From Amnibacterium sp. CER49 (GTDB lineage: Bacteria; Actinomycetota; Actinomycetes; Actinomycetales; Microbacteriaceae): a stretch of DNA of 64,000 nucleotides. A model generated the notes under the pieces. That model was not told where the DNA came from. It did no database searches and was given only the letters and a program-made list of their open reading frames with translations. The stretch covers positions 1,054,001 through 1,118,000 of the forward strand of contig NZ_JARVWQ010000001.1 of the NCBI RefSeq assembly GCF_029846255.1, written 5' to 3'. Both the position numbers and the translations under genes were made by a program. Positions 15,785-24,667 of the stretch are shown here, piece after piece; position 1 is the first letter of the stretch, and each line of letters opens with the position of its first letter.

Positions 15785-17080
15785 CTACTTGCCCGCGGCG
15801 TTGTCCCAGACCTGCCACGCCTTGTTCAGGTTGTCCTGGACCGCCGGCACTGCGTCGTCGTACGCCTGCTTGGCCGTCTTCTTGCCACTCGTGAGGTACC
15901 CGAACGCGTCGAACTCGGGACCGTAGACGGTCCACCGGTCCGGAACGAAGACGGGCGGACGGGAGTGCGTCAGGATCTGCAGGCCCTCCTCGCGACCGGG
16001 CTTGCCCTGCGCCCAGTTGATCTGGCTCGCCACCTTGAGATCGAGGGGAACGTTCCCCGTGATCTGCGACCGGATGCGCTGGCCCTGCGTGGCGGCGAAC
16101 GCCACGAACTCCTTGGCCTCCGTCGGGTGCGCGGTCCCCTTGAACACGCCGATACCGTCGGTCCAGATGCTGAAGAAGGGGTCGACGCCGGCCGGAGCAG
16201 GGATCGCCGCGACACCGTAGTTGATGCCGGACTTCTCGTACCGCGTGAGGTTGTCGAAGTTCGCGATCACACTCGCCAGCTTGCCCTGCGCGAAGTAGTC
16301 CTCGCCCTGCGCCCACGGATCGAACGCGCTGCTCAGCGAGGGCGCGCACTTGTGCTTGATGCCCTCAGCGAGGGTCTGCGCGGTCTCGATGGTCTGCGGG
16401 CTGTTCATGTGGCCCGCGACCGTCTTGCCGTCACCGCTCACGTACATCTCCCACGGAAGGAAGGTGATCGGATCGCCGTAGGCGGTCCCGTATACGCCCT
16501 TACGGGTCAGCTTGCAGGCCGTCTTCACGTACTCGTCGACGGTCATGGGCGGCCAGGCCGGCGGCGGCGTCACCCCCGCAGCCTTGTACATGTCCTTGTT
16601 GTAGAGCAGCACGATCGCCCCGGTGTAGGTACCGAGGCAGTACAGCTTGTTGTTGTAGCTGCAGGCGGGCTCGGTGTTCGGACGGGACGGGTCTCCGACG
16701 ATGCCCTTGTTCCAGTTCGCCAGGTTGATGTGATTCTTCGCGGCGACGTCGTTGAGAGGAAGGACGCGACCGGCCGCCATCCAGTTCCGGCTGCTGATGT
16801 CACCGATGTCGGGTGGGGAACCGGCAGCCAACGCCGTGCTGATCTTGGTCGGGTACTGGCTCTCCGGATACCCCGTCCACTGCACCTGGATGTTCGGGTG
16901 CAGCTTCTCGAACTTGGCGATGATCTGCGACGACGCCTTGTCGGTGTTCTCGGCCACCCCCCAGAACTTGAGCACGACCGTGCCGCCGCTCGAACTGTTC
17001 GGTGCTCCGCTACCGCTGCATCCGGTGAGCAGCAGGCCTGTCGCCACCAGAAGTCCAACAGCTGCGCTTCGTCTGCGCAT
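15785..17080 (-). CDS. ABC sugar transporter solute-binding lipoprotein 1 (orphan)
   Basis: A 431-residue family 1 extracellular solute-binding protein. The lipoprotein signal is MRRRSAAVGLLVATGLL then LTGCSG, with the acylated Cys near residue 21. The mature part has KFWGVAENTDKASSQIIAKF, an AWPPMTVDEYV segment, FSIWTDGIGVFKG and a C-terminal AVPAVQDNLNKAWQVW. It is about three quarters identical by eye, and equal in length, to the product at 21752-23047, so the two are paralogues. No ABC permease or ATPase adjoins this copy; it presumably feeds the transporter at 23353-26528. ATG 17080 has GGAGGT five bases upstream. The long leader holds a TACGTA-type palindrome. Confidence 0.92.
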   Translation of the reverse strand: MRRRSAAVGLLVATGLLLTGCSGSGAPNSSSGGTVVLKFWGVAENTDKASSQIIAKFEKLHPNIQVQWTGYPESQYPTKISTALAAGSPPDIGDISSRNWMAAGRVLPLNDVAAKNHINLANWNKGIVGDPSRPNTEPACSYNNKLYCLGTYTGAIVLLYNKDMYKAAGVTPPPAWPPMTVDEYVKTACKLTRKGVYGTAYGDPITFLPWEMYVSGDGKTVAGHMNSPQTIETAQTLAEGIKHKCAPSLSSAFDPWAQGEDYFAQGKLASVIANFDNLTRYEKSGINYGVAAIPAPAGVDPFFSIWTDGIGVFKGTAHPTEAKEFVAFAATQGQRIRSQITGNVPLDLKVASQINWAQGKPGREEGLQILTHSRPPVFVPDRWTVYGPEFDAFGYLTSGKKTAKQAYDDAVPAVQDNLNKAWQVWDNAAGK

Positions 17081-17775
17081 TCGATACCTCCACGATCCTC
17101 TTCGACCGTCCATCCACACCCTTGACCTTCAAAGGCGGGCCTCGCTCCCCCGCGACTCGGCATGCGCGCCGGCGCGGAAGTGAAGTTGCTCGTGCAGCCG
17201 CGGATCGGGCCTGGGCACGTGTCGCCCGCTCCGCCGGATGCGTGATCCAGTTGCACTCACCGGGAAGGCGGTGCCGACGACGTTCCTTCGACCAGGGCCA
17301 CCCAGGGAGCTCGTGAAGCGGGTCCTTCGACCGTCGCGCTGAACGCCCTGAACGCCCCGGGCTCACGCTCACGCACGCTCCCGGGGTGCGGCTGCGGGCC
17401 GGTTCGAGCCGGCGCGTGGTCACGCGCGTCCGCTCCGACGGCGGTCCTCACCCCACGGACGTCAGCGGAGGCTCGGGTGGACGAGCAGCCGGGGAGCCGG
17501 GCAGCGCCGGGGCTCGAGATCGCTGCAACCATCATTCGCCTGTTCTTCTTCGAACTCGACTGCGGGTCGACATGCTCAGCACGGACGGGCCGAACATATT
17601 CATACGTATGAATGCCGGAAAGTAGCACGGACCAGAAGGGGCCTGCTCGATTCCGGCGGAACTGCGTCCGTGTCGTTATCTCGTCGCCCAAGACCTGGAC
17701 CGCGCGCCCGGTCGAGCGTCGGAAGCGAGAGCGACCGCCCTCTCCCCGGAGCGCGCGGAGGTCCCGCGCCCTCGG
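17081..17775. other. Long leader and regulatory region of solute-binding protein 1
   Basis: Nearly 700 bases with no convincing gene. Read on the minus strand, parts match the leader of the paralogous gene at 21752: a block around 17550-17575 (GTCGAGTTCRAAGARGAACAG pattern), and the last 60 bases before the start, including CGGTCGA-GAGGATCGTGGAGGTA. The palindrome at 17598-17613 is the likely operator. Confidence 0.5.
17598..17624 (-). promoter_or_regulatory. TACGTA-type operator and -10 of solute-binding protein gene 1
   Basis: ATTCATACGTATGAAT (17598-17613) is a perfect 16-bp palindrome with a central CG, as in LacI-family operators. TACTTT on the minus strand (17619-17624) is a -10-like hexamer just upstream, so a bound repressor would cover the start site. 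The same TACTTT/operator layout precedes the paralogue at 21318-21354. Confidence 0.6.
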
Positions 17776-18549
17776 CTAGGGCCGGAACTCCGTGCGCAGG
17801 CGCCCCGTGTTCGCCTCGTCACTGAGGAAGACGTTGTCGTTGATCGTGCGCCAGGAGTCCAGCGGGAACTCCTTGTCGCGCGCGGCCTCGGTGGGCTCGT
17901 GGCTGTAGGTGGAGATCTCCCGCACCACGAGCGGTGTCGCAGAGTCGGGCGGGCACCGGAAGGCATGCAGGTGGTTGCGGTGCATCACGAACTTCGGGTC
18001 GCCCACTTCGAGACGGATGAAGCTGGTCAGGCTCGAGTAGGTCGCCTCACGGCCCTTCGGCAGCTCGACGCCCGCCGGCCACTCGGAGCCCCGGGGCATC
18101 GGAGACACCTGGAGACGTTCGTCCGGACCCGGCACGCCGTCGGGTCCGTAGAAGACCTCCATGGAGCCCATGAGGACCTCGTACGACTCGGTCTTGCGGG
18201 GGTGGAAGTGAGGCGGGCAGTACTTCCCCGGGTGCAGGATCATCAGCTTGTCGCAGAGCCCCCCGTACTCCGCGAACGGCTCCGCGCCGCGCGGCAGGCC
18301 GTCGACCGCGGGCTCGTTCAGCGCCTCGAAGATGACCATCACCTCGTAGGCCTCGGGGGACCACAGCCCGCGCCGGAAGGCCTCGTACTGCGAGTCCCCG
18401 AACACGATGCCGGTGCCGTCGTTGATCATCGACGGCTGGATCGAGTAGCGCAGCGCCTCGGCCAGCGCCGCCGCTCCCCTGACCCACTCCGTGTAGTCGC
18501 GCCGGCTGATGCCCGGTGCCGCGTCGAGGGCGGTATCGGTGATGTTCAT
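17776..18549 (-). CDS. D-lyxose/D-mannose isomerase-like cupin protein
   Basis: A 257-residue single-domain cupin of the D-lyxose isomerase family (DUF1498 type). The metal site is visible as HPGKYCPPHFHPRKTESYEV, with two His, a Lys and a Glu. The segment that follows, GSMEVFYGP, and the C-terminal FRCPPDSATPLVVREIST fit the second barrel strand set. Such enzymes interconvert an aldose and ketose (lyxose/xylulose, mannose/fructose) in the cytoplasm using Mn2+. It could link the imported sugar to the FGGY kinase encoded at 28976. ATG 18549 is preceded by GGAAGTGG. The promoter at 18708-18735 with a TGAACCGGTTCA site indicates control by a LacI-type repressor. Substrate is inferred. Confidence 0.8.
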   Translation of the reverse strand: MNITDTALDAAPGISRRDYTEWVRGAAALAEALRYSIQPSMINDGTGIVFGDSQYEAFRRGLWSPEAYEVMVIFEALNEPAVDGLPRGAEPFAEYGGLCDKLMILHPGKYCPPHFHPRKTESYEVLMGSMEVFYGPDGVPGPDERLQVSPMPRGSEWPAGVELPKGREATYSSLTSFIRLEVGDPKFVMHRNHLHAFRCPPDSATPLVVREISTYSHEPTEAARDKEFPLDSWRTINDNVFLSDEANTGRLRTEFRP

Positions 18550-18691
18550 GACCACTTCCAATCTCGGCGACGCCGTGCTGTCGTCGGCCTCCGTCGAGGC
18601 CTTCCGGGTGCCGGCCGTGGCGGAGCACGGACAGCACGTCCCGGTGAGGGCCTGTGCGGCACCCGGCCCGGGCAGGCGGAGTCGACGTGGC

Positions 18692-18735
18692 TGAACCGGT
18701 TCATTCCACTGTAACGAGCCTGCCTCGCCCGTCAA
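18692..18735 (-). promoter_or_regulatory. Promoter with TGAACCGGTTCA operator (lyxose isomerase gene)
   Basis: On the minus strand TTGACG (18730-18735), a 16-base spacer and TACAGT (18708-18713) are followed by the 12-bp palindrome TGAACCGGTTCA at 18692-18703, covering the expected start site. Confidence 0.7.
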
Positions 18736-18800
18736 GGACGGTCGCCAGCGGGCGTCGCGAGGACGGACCGAGCCCACGCCGTCACGGGTCCTGAGCGCAC

Positions 18801-18846
18801 TTGACCTGGCGCCGGCGCGGCTCTACGTTCGATCTGAACCGGTTCA
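18801..18846 (+). promoter_or_regulatory. Promoter with TGAACCGGTTCA operator (Gfo/Idh gene)
   Basis: TTGACC (18801-18806), a 17-base spacer and TACGTT (18824-18829) form a near-ideal promoter. TGAACCGGTTCA at 18835-18846 overlaps the predicted transcription start, the classic position for repression. Confidence 0.75.
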
Positions 18847-18934
18847 ACCCGTTTGGCATCCGCGCCACGAGAACCGGGCGCCGCACCGAACCCCTTCCGT
18901 GCGGTCGGACGTGGGCGCTCGGGAGCGTGTGCAG

Positions 18935-19957
18935 GTGACCGGAACGCGTGGCGAGATCAGCTGGGCCGTCCTGGGCACCGGGAAGATCGCCCGCATCTTC
19001 GCCGAAGCCCTCCGGAGCAGCGCGACGGGGCGCCTGGCCGCCGTCGGCAGCCGGTCCGCGTCGTCGGCTGCCCGGTTCGCGGAGGCCCATGGCGCCGACC
19101 GCTGGCATGAGGGATACGAAGCCGCGCTCGCCGACGCGCAGATCGACGCCGTCTACATCGCGACGCCGCACACCACGCACTTCGACCTGATCGTCGCGGC
19201 GGCGCAGCAGGGCAAGCACATCCTGTGCGAGAAGCCTCTGACCGTCACCGCCGGGCAGGCGACCGACGCCGTGGCGGCCGCACGCCGGGCCGGGGTCGCA
19301 CTCATGGAGGGTTTCGCCTTCCGCTACCACTCCCAGACCCGCCGGATGCTCGCACTGATCCGCGACGGCTCCATCGGCGAGGTCCGGGCCGTCGATGCGT
19401 CGTTCGGGTACGACGCGGGGCCGGCTCCGGACAACTACCTCCTGCGCCGGGAGCTGGCCGGCGGCAGCATCCTCGACGTCGGGTGCTACACGGTGGCGAT
19501 GGCGCGTCTCGTCGCCGGTGCGGCCGAAGGCCGCCCGTTCGCCGATCCGAGCCGGGTGCTCGGCGCCGGCCTCGTCAGCGACCACGCCGGCGTCGACCTC
19601 GGGGCTCGCGCCACACTCGAGTTCGAGTCGGGCGTGGTGGCGAGCATCGAGTGCTCGATCATCAGCGACCTTCCCAACACCGTCACCGTCTGGGGGTCCA
19701 GAGGAGTCCTGACGATGGACCAGCCCTGGCTCCCCGGGCCGACCCGACCGGGCACGATCGGCCTGCGGAACCGGGAGGGCCACGAGGAGATCTGGGCCAC
19801 CACCGGCGAGGACCTGTACGCCGCCGAAGCCGACGAGCTCGCGCGCTGCGCCGCACACGGCGAATCCGCCTTCATGACCGGAGCGGACACCGTCGGCAAC
19901 ATGCGAGTGCTCGACGAGTGGCGCCACTCGATCGGCTTGCGCTTCGCAGCCGACTGA
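18935..19957 (+). CDS. Gfo/Idh/MocA family sugar oxidoreductase
   Basis: A 340-residue NAD(P)-dependent dehydrogenase. The N-terminal Rossmann fold has WAVLGTGKIARIFAEAL, then AVYIATPHTTHFDL and CEKPLTVTA with the conserved EKP Lys. The C-terminal beta domain has FAFRYHSQTRRMLALIRDG and GGSILDVGCYTVAMARL. It resembles the dimeric dihydrodiol / glucose-fructose oxidoreductase branch. It probably oxidises a sugar or sugar derivative at a ring hydroxyl. The GTG at 18935 was chosen because GGGAG lies 9 bases upstream; GTG 18929 is too close to that site and GTG 18899 lacks one. It is divergent from the lyxose-isomerase-like gene, both under TGAACCGGTTCA operators. Confidence 0.88.
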   Translation: MTGTRGEISWAVLGTGKIARIFAEALRSSATGRLAAVGSRSASSAARFAEAHGADRWHEGYEAALADAQIDAVYIATPHTTHFDLIVAAAQQGKHILCEKPLTVTAGQATDAVAAARRAGVALMEGFAFRYHSQTRRMLALIRDGSIGEVRAVDASFGYDAGPAPDNYLLRRELAGGSILDVGCYTVAMARLVAGAAEGRPFADPSRVLGAGLVSDHAGVDLGARATLEFESGVVASIECSIISDLPNTVTVWGSRGVLTMDQPWLPGPTRPGTIGLRNREGHEEIWATTGEDLYAAEADELARCAAHGESAFMTGADTVGNMRVLDEWRHSIGLRFAAD

Positions 19958-20011
19958 GGCGCCGCGAGGGCGGGGCGACGCCGGGCGGTCGCGCCCCCTC
20001 CCCCGGGCTCG

Positions 20012-21142
20012 TCACCGGCCTTCGGACGGCTCCGCGCTGAGGGCGGCCTCGCTCTCGAGCGGATCCACGAGACGTCGGACCGATTCCCGCCGGACCAGGA
20101 ACGGGTCGAGGGCATCGGCTGCGGACCCATCGGCATCCTCGGACATCCCCAGGGCCACGGTCGCCGCGCGGCGACCGATCTCCATCGGATCGATGCGGAT
20201 GGTGGTGAGGGCCGGGGACAGCAGCGCCGCGAAATCCGCGTCGTCGTAGCCGACGATCGAGACCTGCTCCGGAACCGGGATCCCCCTCGAGGCCAGGCCT
20301 CTCAGCACGCCGAGCGCGATCACGTCGTTGGCGCAGAACACCGCCGTCGGACGCGGCTCCAGCCGCAGGAGCGCATCCGTCGCGTGCGCACCCTCGCGCG
20401 CGGTCAGAGTCGGCACCCCCACCTCGGTGACCGCGGCGCCACAACCCGCACGAGCGAACACCTCGAGGAAGCCCTGCGCGCGGTCCCGACAGCTGGCGAT
20501 GGTGTGGGGACCGTTCACGAACGCCAGCCGTCGGTGGCCCATCTCGAGGAGGTGCTCGGCGGCGAGACGGCCGCCGAGCACGTCGTCCACCCCGATCGCG
20601 GGCCCGTCGTTCTCGGCGCTTCGCTCGAGCAGGACGACGTCGGTGCCGCGCCTCCGGAGCGCGGCGAGGTGCGGCGAAGCGACATCGACCGGGGCGATCA
20701 GCACGCAGTCGACCTGGTACGACTCGAGCAGCTTCAGGACCTGCCACTCCTTCTCGGGCGACCCGTCCGAGCTGCAGACGATCACCGCCCGACCGTGGCG
20801 GGTCGCGACCTCCTCGGCGCCGCGCACCAGCTCGCCCCAGAACGGGTTCGCGACGTCGAGCACCACGATGCCGATCGCGGAACCGCGGCCGTTACGCAGG
20901 TCTCTGGCCGACTGGTTGGGCACGAACCCGAGGGATTCGATCGCTTCCATCACCCGGTCGTAGGTCGCGCTCGCGACCTTCTCCGGGCGGTTCAGGACGT
21001 TGGAGACCGTGCCCTGGGACACGCCCGCGAGCGCGGCCACCATGTGGGAGTTGAGGCGCCGACCGTTGCCGCCCCGCTGCGGCTCGAGCGGCGGCCTCTC
21101 CGCGGCGTGCGGGGCGCCGCCGTCGCTCCCGCTGGTGCTCAC
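20012..21142 (-). CDS. LacI family transcriptional regulator 1
   Basis: A 376-residue repressor with a 28-residue polar N-terminal extension before the HTH (HMVAALAGVSQGTVSNVLNR). The hinge follows, then a periplasmic-binding-like sensor: IGIVVLDVANPFWGELVRGA, GHRRLAFVNGP, FCANDVIALGVLRGL and VSIVGYDDADFAALLSPALT. It would bind a sugar and release DNA. The recognition helix S-Q-G-T-V-S-N is almost the same as that of the second LacI regulator (S-M-G-T-V-S-N), so the two could share or divide the local operators. The GTG start at 21142 lies 6 bases after TACCAT, suggesting a leaderless transcript. Confidence 0.93.
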   Translation of the reverse strand: MSTSGSDGGAPHAAERPPLEPQRGGNGRRLNSHMVAALAGVSQGTVSNVLNRPEKVASATYDRVMEAIESLGFVPNQSARDLRNGRGSAIGIVVLDVANPFWGELVRGAEEVATRHGRAVIVCSSDGSPEKEWQVLKLLESYQVDCVLIAPVDVASPHLAALRRRGTDVVLLERSAENDGPAIGVDDVLGGRLAAEHLLEMGHRRLAFVNGPHTIASCRDRAQGFLEVFARAGCGAAVTEVGVPTLTAREGAHATDALLRLEPRPTAVFCANDVIALGVLRGLASRGIPVPEQVSIVGYDDADFAALLSPALTTIRIDPMEIGRRAATVALGMSEDADGSAADALDPFLVRRESVRRLVDPLESEAALSAEPSEGR

Positions 21143-21220
21143 GGGGTCATGGTAGGGGCGGTGCTACCGCCACCGAAGTGATTCCGGCATCTCCCATCGG
21201 GCCGGCCTCGGGCGCCGGCG

Positions 21221-21238
21221 CATTCCACTGCCGGAATG
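21221..21238. promoter_or_regulatory. Inverted repeat CATTCC-N6-GGAATG
   Basis: A perfect 6-bp-arm inverted repeat 79 bases upstream of the LacI gene 1 start. It resembles TTCC-N7-GGAA at 53006-53020. It may be a regulator site for the LacI gene or the divergent unit. Confidence 0.35.
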
Positions 21239-21317
21239 ACTGCCGCCGATGACACGGGAATGTAACGACACGACCCGCGATCCCGCGGAGAAGTAGCACA
21301 GCCTCCCCCGCGCATGC

Positions 21318-21354
21318 TACTTTGCGAGCCCAGGGTGTTTTTACGTATGAATCC
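21318..21354 (+). promoter_or_regulatory. TACTTT -10 and TACGTA-type operator of solute-binding protein gene 2
   Basis: TACTTT (21318-21323) is followed by TTTTTACGTATGAAT, one arm of which matches the perfect palindrome at 17598-17613. The order and spacing are nearly the same as upstream of solute-binding protein gene 1. Confidence 0.5.
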
Positions 21355-21751
21355 CTGCCCTATGCCCGTCGGCCGGTGCCGACGGGACCGGGATGAAGTC
21401 GAGTTCAAAGAGGAACAGACGAAGCATGGAGATCCCAGTGCGACCGGGCGCGGCGGCCACTCAGCGTGCCATGACGGCCGGGCGCGTGGACTCCGAACGG
21501 CGCGGCCGGCCGACGGAGCGGGTCGGCACCCGAGCGGCCTCGGCGAGACCGGAACCGGTGCGCCCGGTCCGATCGGCAGCCGCGAGCGGGCTGGGCGGAG
21601 CGACGCGACCAGCCGTGCGCCGGCTCGCACATGCCCTCGATCGAGGGAACGAACACGCACTCCGGGCGGCGCGATCCGCCGGAGGCTCTGGCTCACCTTT
21701 GGTGGTCAAAGGTGACGATAGGCGGTCGACGAGGATCGTGGAGGTAATCTG

Positions 21752-23047
21752 ATGCGAAGACGAAATGCGGCATTAGGGGCGGTGTTGACCGCGACGCTCC
21801 TACTGACCGGATGCAGTGGAGCCTCCAACGGCTCGAGCGGCGGCGGCGGCAAGGTCGTGCTCAAGTACTGGGGCGTCGCCGAGAACACCGATAAGGCGTC
21901 CAAAGCCATCATCGCGAAGTTCGAGAAGCTGCATCCCAACATCCAGGTGCAGTTCACCGGCTACCCGGAAGCCCAGTACCCGACCAAGATCGACACGGCG
22001 CTGGCCGCGGGTTCACCGCCGGATGTGGGTGACATGGCGAGCCGCACATGGATGCGCGCCGGGCGGGTGCTGCCCCTCGACGACGTCGCGGCCAAGGACC
22101 ACATCGACGTGGCCAACTGGAACAAGGGCATCGTCGGAGACCCGTCCCAGCCGAACACCGAGCCGTCGTGCAGCTACAACGGGAAGCTGTACTGCCTCGG
22201 CACGTACACGGGCGCCGTGATGCTGCTCTACAACGCGGACATGTACAAGGCGGCCCACATCACCCCGCCGCCGGCGTGGCCACCGATCACGGTCGACCAG
22301 TACGTGAAGGAGTCGTGCCAGCTGACCCGTAAGGGCGTGTACGGGACCGCATACGGCGACCCCGTGACGTTCCTGCCGTGGGAGATGTACGCGAGCTCCG
22401 ACGGCAAGACGGTCGCCGGGCACATGAACAGCCCGCAGACCATCTCCACCATGCAGACCCTCGCGGACGGCATCAAGCACAAGTGCGCCCCGAGCCTCAG
22501 CTCGGCGTTCGACCCCTGGCAGCAGGGCGAGGACTTCTTCGCCGAGGGCAAGCTGGCGTCCGTCATCGCCGGGCTCGACAACCTGAAGAAGTACGAGAAG
22601 GCCGGCATCCACTACGGCTTCGCGCCGGTTCCCACGCAGCCGGGGCAGGTGCCGTACTTCAGCATCTGGACCGATGGCATCGGCGTCTTCAAGGGGTCCG
22701 CGCACTCCGCCGAGGCGAAGGAGTTCGTCGCGTTCGTCGCCACGCAGGGTCAGCGGATCCGGTCGGAGATCACGGGAGATCCGCCACTGGACCTCAAGGT
22801 CGCGTCGGACATCAACTGGGCGCACGGCATCCCCGGCCGCCTGCAGGGGCTGGAGATCCTGAAGCACGCACGGCCTCCCGTGTTCATCCCGGACCGGTGG
22901 TCGGTCTACGGGCCGGCATTCGACGCGTTCGGGTACGTCACGAGTGGCAAGAAGACCGCCCAGCAGGCGTACACCGACGCGGTTCCAGCGGTTCAGGACA
23001 ACCTCAACAAGGCCTGGCAGGTCTGGGACAAGGCGGCGCAGAAGTAA
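21752..23047 (+). CDS. ABC sugar transporter solute-binding lipoprotein 2
   Basis: A 431-residue family 1 solute-binding lipoprotein with signal MRRRNAALGAVLTATLL and lipobox LLTGCSG. The mature protein shares VVLKYWGVAENTDKASKAII, PPPAWPPITVDQYVKESC, FSIWTDGIGVFKGSAH and AVPAVQDNLNKAWQVWDK with solute-binding protein 1. It captures the transport substrate outside the membrane and passes it to the two permeases downstream. ATG 21752 is preceded by GTGGAGGT. It heads the operon SBP - (two hairpins) - ATPase - permease - permease, with a GH36 alpha-galactosidase next, so an alpha-galactoside or a product of one is a plausible ligand. The ligand is inference. Confidence 0.93.
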   Translation: MRRRNAALGAVLTATLLLTGCSGASNGSSGGGGKVVLKYWGVAENTDKASKAIIAKFEKLHPNIQVQFTGYPEAQYPTKIDTALAAGSPPDVGDMASRTWMRAGRVLPLDDVAAKDHIDVANWNKGIVGDPSQPNTEPSCSYNGKLYCLGTYTGAVMLLYNADMYKAAHITPPPAWPPITVDQYVKESCQLTRKGVYGTAYGDPVTFLPWEMYASSDGKTVAGHMNSPQTISTMQTLADGIKHKCAPSLSSAFDPWQQGEDFFAEGKLASVIAGLDNLKKYEKAGIHYGFAPVPTQPGQVPYFSIWTDGIGVFKGSAHSAEAKEFVAFVATQGQRIRSEITGDPPLDLKVASDINWAHGIPGRLQGLEILKHARPPVFIPDRWSVYGPAFDAFGYVTSGKKTAQQAYTDAVPAVQDNLNKAWQVWDKAAQK

Positions 23048-23050
23048 GAG

Positions 23051-23119
23051 GTCTCGCCCCTGCCCCACAGGGGCGAGACGCCGGGCTGCATCTCCCGTCT
23101 TCGGGAGATGCAGCCCGGC
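23051..23119 (+). terminator. Two tandem hairpins after solute-binding protein gene 2
   Basis: GTCTCGCCCC / GGGGCGAGAC (23051-23079) and an 18-bp stem GCCGGGCTGCATCTCCCG with its complement (23080-23119). Placed between the binding-protein gene and its transporter genes, they probably attenuate downstream expression or protect the 3' end of the abundant binding-protein mRNA. Confidence 0.65.
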
Positions 23120-23352
23120 ACCGCGCGAACGCCGTTCTGGCCCCGGAGACGACAGCGCCCCCGTCGACCGACGCGGCGCCACGAGTCGCCGATCAGAGCG
23201 GCCGGCATGCCCTCAGCTCGAAGAGCCGGGTGCTCCGCGTCGGACGTGAATCAGGGGGAAACCGATGGAACCGCGAACACACGGAGTCGAAGCGAAGCGA
23301 TGGTCGGACTCCATCGATGCGACTCGACCTCACCAGGCGAAAGGCAAGCAGC

Positions 23353-24588
23353 ATGGCTGAGATAGAACTGATCGGCGTCAGTAAGGCCTTCAAGGACGGC
23401 ACGCTCGCCGTGAACGACCTCAACCTGTTCATCCCGGACGGGAAGATCCTCGCCCTCGTGGGTCCCTCGGGCTGCGGGAAGACGACGGCCCTCCGCATGA
23501 TCGCGGGGCTCGAGGACCTCACGTCCGGCACGATCCGGATCGGGTCGGACGTCGTGAACGACCTCGACCCGGGTGCGCGGGACATCGCGATGGTGTTCCA
23601 GAACTACGCCCTGTACCCGCACATGACGGCGTACCAGAACATGGCCCTCAGTCTGCGCATCCGGAAGGTGCCGAAGGCCGAGATGCACCGGCGGGTGCAC
23701 AAAGCGGCCGAGATCCTGCGCCTGGAGGAGCTGCTCAAGAAGCGTCCGCGTGAGATGTCGGGCGGCCAGCGGCAACGCGTGGCGATGGGACGGGCCATCG
23801 TCCGCGAACCGAAGGCGTTCCTCATGGACGAGCCGCTGTCGAACCTCGACGCCAAGCTGCGAGTCCAGATGCGCTCCGAGATCCTCCGCATCCAGCAGGA
23901 GCTCGGGACCACCACCGTGTACGTCACGCACGATCAGACCGAGGCCATGACGCTGGGCGACCAGGCCGCCGTCATGAGACTGGGCGTCCTGCAGCAGGTG
24001 GACACGCCGCAGGAGCTCTACCGCAACCCGGCCAACCTCTTCGTGGCCGGCTTCATGGGCTCGCCCGGGATGAACATGGTCGAGGCGAGGCTGCAGCGGA
24101 CCGACGACGATCTGGTCGTCGAGTTCGGCTCACATCGGCTGGTGGTGGGAGAGGCGCTGAAGGCAGCCGACTCCGTCCGCGCCTTCGTCGGGCGCAGCGT
24201 CATCGTCGGCATCAGGCCGGAGCACATCTCCGACGCCTCGGTGGAGACGTCCGCCCCCCAGGGGAGCCGGCTGCGCGTCCCGATCGAGCTCCGCGAGGAG
24301 ATGGGGTCCGAGATCCTGCTGCACTTCACGGTCGACGCCCCGCCCGTCCTCAACGAGGACATCAAGGAGATCCACGCCGACAAGGAGCCGGACGTCCTGG
24401 AAGCGCTCGAGGAGCAGCTCGAGAGCAGGCGGTCGGTGTTCGTGGCTCGCGTCGACCCGGAATCGAGGTCACGCGTCGGCGACATGGCCGAGCTCGTGGT
24501 CGACACCACTCGGCTCTACCTGTTCGACCCGGCGACCGGGCGAGCCCTCGGCACCGAGGCACGGGCTGCTGTCCATGTCACGAACTGA
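23353..24588 (+). CDS. Sugar ABC transporter ATP-binding protein (MsmX/UgpC type)
   Basis: A 411-residue ATPase of the carbohydrate uptake CUT1 class. Walker A is VGPSGCGKTTALRM near residue 36, the Q loop is VFQNYALYPHM, the signature MSGGQRQRVAMGRAIVREP, Walker B AFLMDEPLSNLDAKLR, and the switch His is in VYVTHDQTEAM. The C-terminal regulatory OB domain is longer than usual (a typical member has about 370 residues) and includes an acidic stretch ALEEQLESRR. It powers import through the two permeases encoded next and may also serve the orphan binding protein. ATG 23353 opens the conserved MAEIELIGVSKAF; upstream in-frame sequence is not ATPase-like. Confidence 0.95.
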   Translation: MAEIELIGVSKAFKDGTLAVNDLNLFIPDGKILALVGPSGCGKTTALRMIAGLEDLTSGTIRIGSDVVNDLDPGARDIAMVFQNYALYPHMTAYQNMALSLRIRKVPKAEMHRRVHKAAEILRLEELLKKRPREMSGGQRQRVAMGRAIVREPKAFLMDEPLSNLDAKLRVQMRSEILRIQQELGTTTVYVTHDQTEAMTLGDQAAVMRLGVLQQVDTPQELYRNPANLFVAGFMGSPGMNMVEARLQRTDDDLVVEFGSHRLVVGEALKAADSVRAFVGRSVIVGIRPEHISDASVETSAPQGSRLRVPIELREEMGSEILLHFTVDAPPVLNEDIKEIHADKEPDVLEALEEQLESRRSVFVARVDPESRSRVGDMAELVVDTTRLYLFDPATGRALGTEARAAVHVTN

Positions 24589-24667
24589 CACGCGCGGCAG
24601 CGTGCGGGAAGCGCCCCGCGGCGAAGCGACCGACGAGGCCGTCGGCCCTCGGCCCGAAAGGAGCAGC

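Larger units (their letters stand above)
21143..21751. other. Regulatory region and long leader between LacI regulator 1 and solute-binding protein 2
   Basis: No firm gene. It holds an inverted repeat at 21221-21238, a TACTTT -10 and TACGTA-type operator at 21318-21354, and a leader of about 400 bases. A 119-codon frame (21393-21752) ends inside the next gene's start, but its composition does not look protein-coding. Blocks of the leader match the leader of solute-binding protein 1. Confidence 0.5.

Noticed and set aside
21393..21752. 119-codon frame in the leader of solute-binding protein 2, with stop overlapping the next start
   Set aside because: No good ribosome binding site and an arginine/alanine-rich product. 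The partly similar leader of solute-binding protein 1 does not keep the frame to its end, so the conserved bases look like RNA or DNA sequence rather than a peptide.
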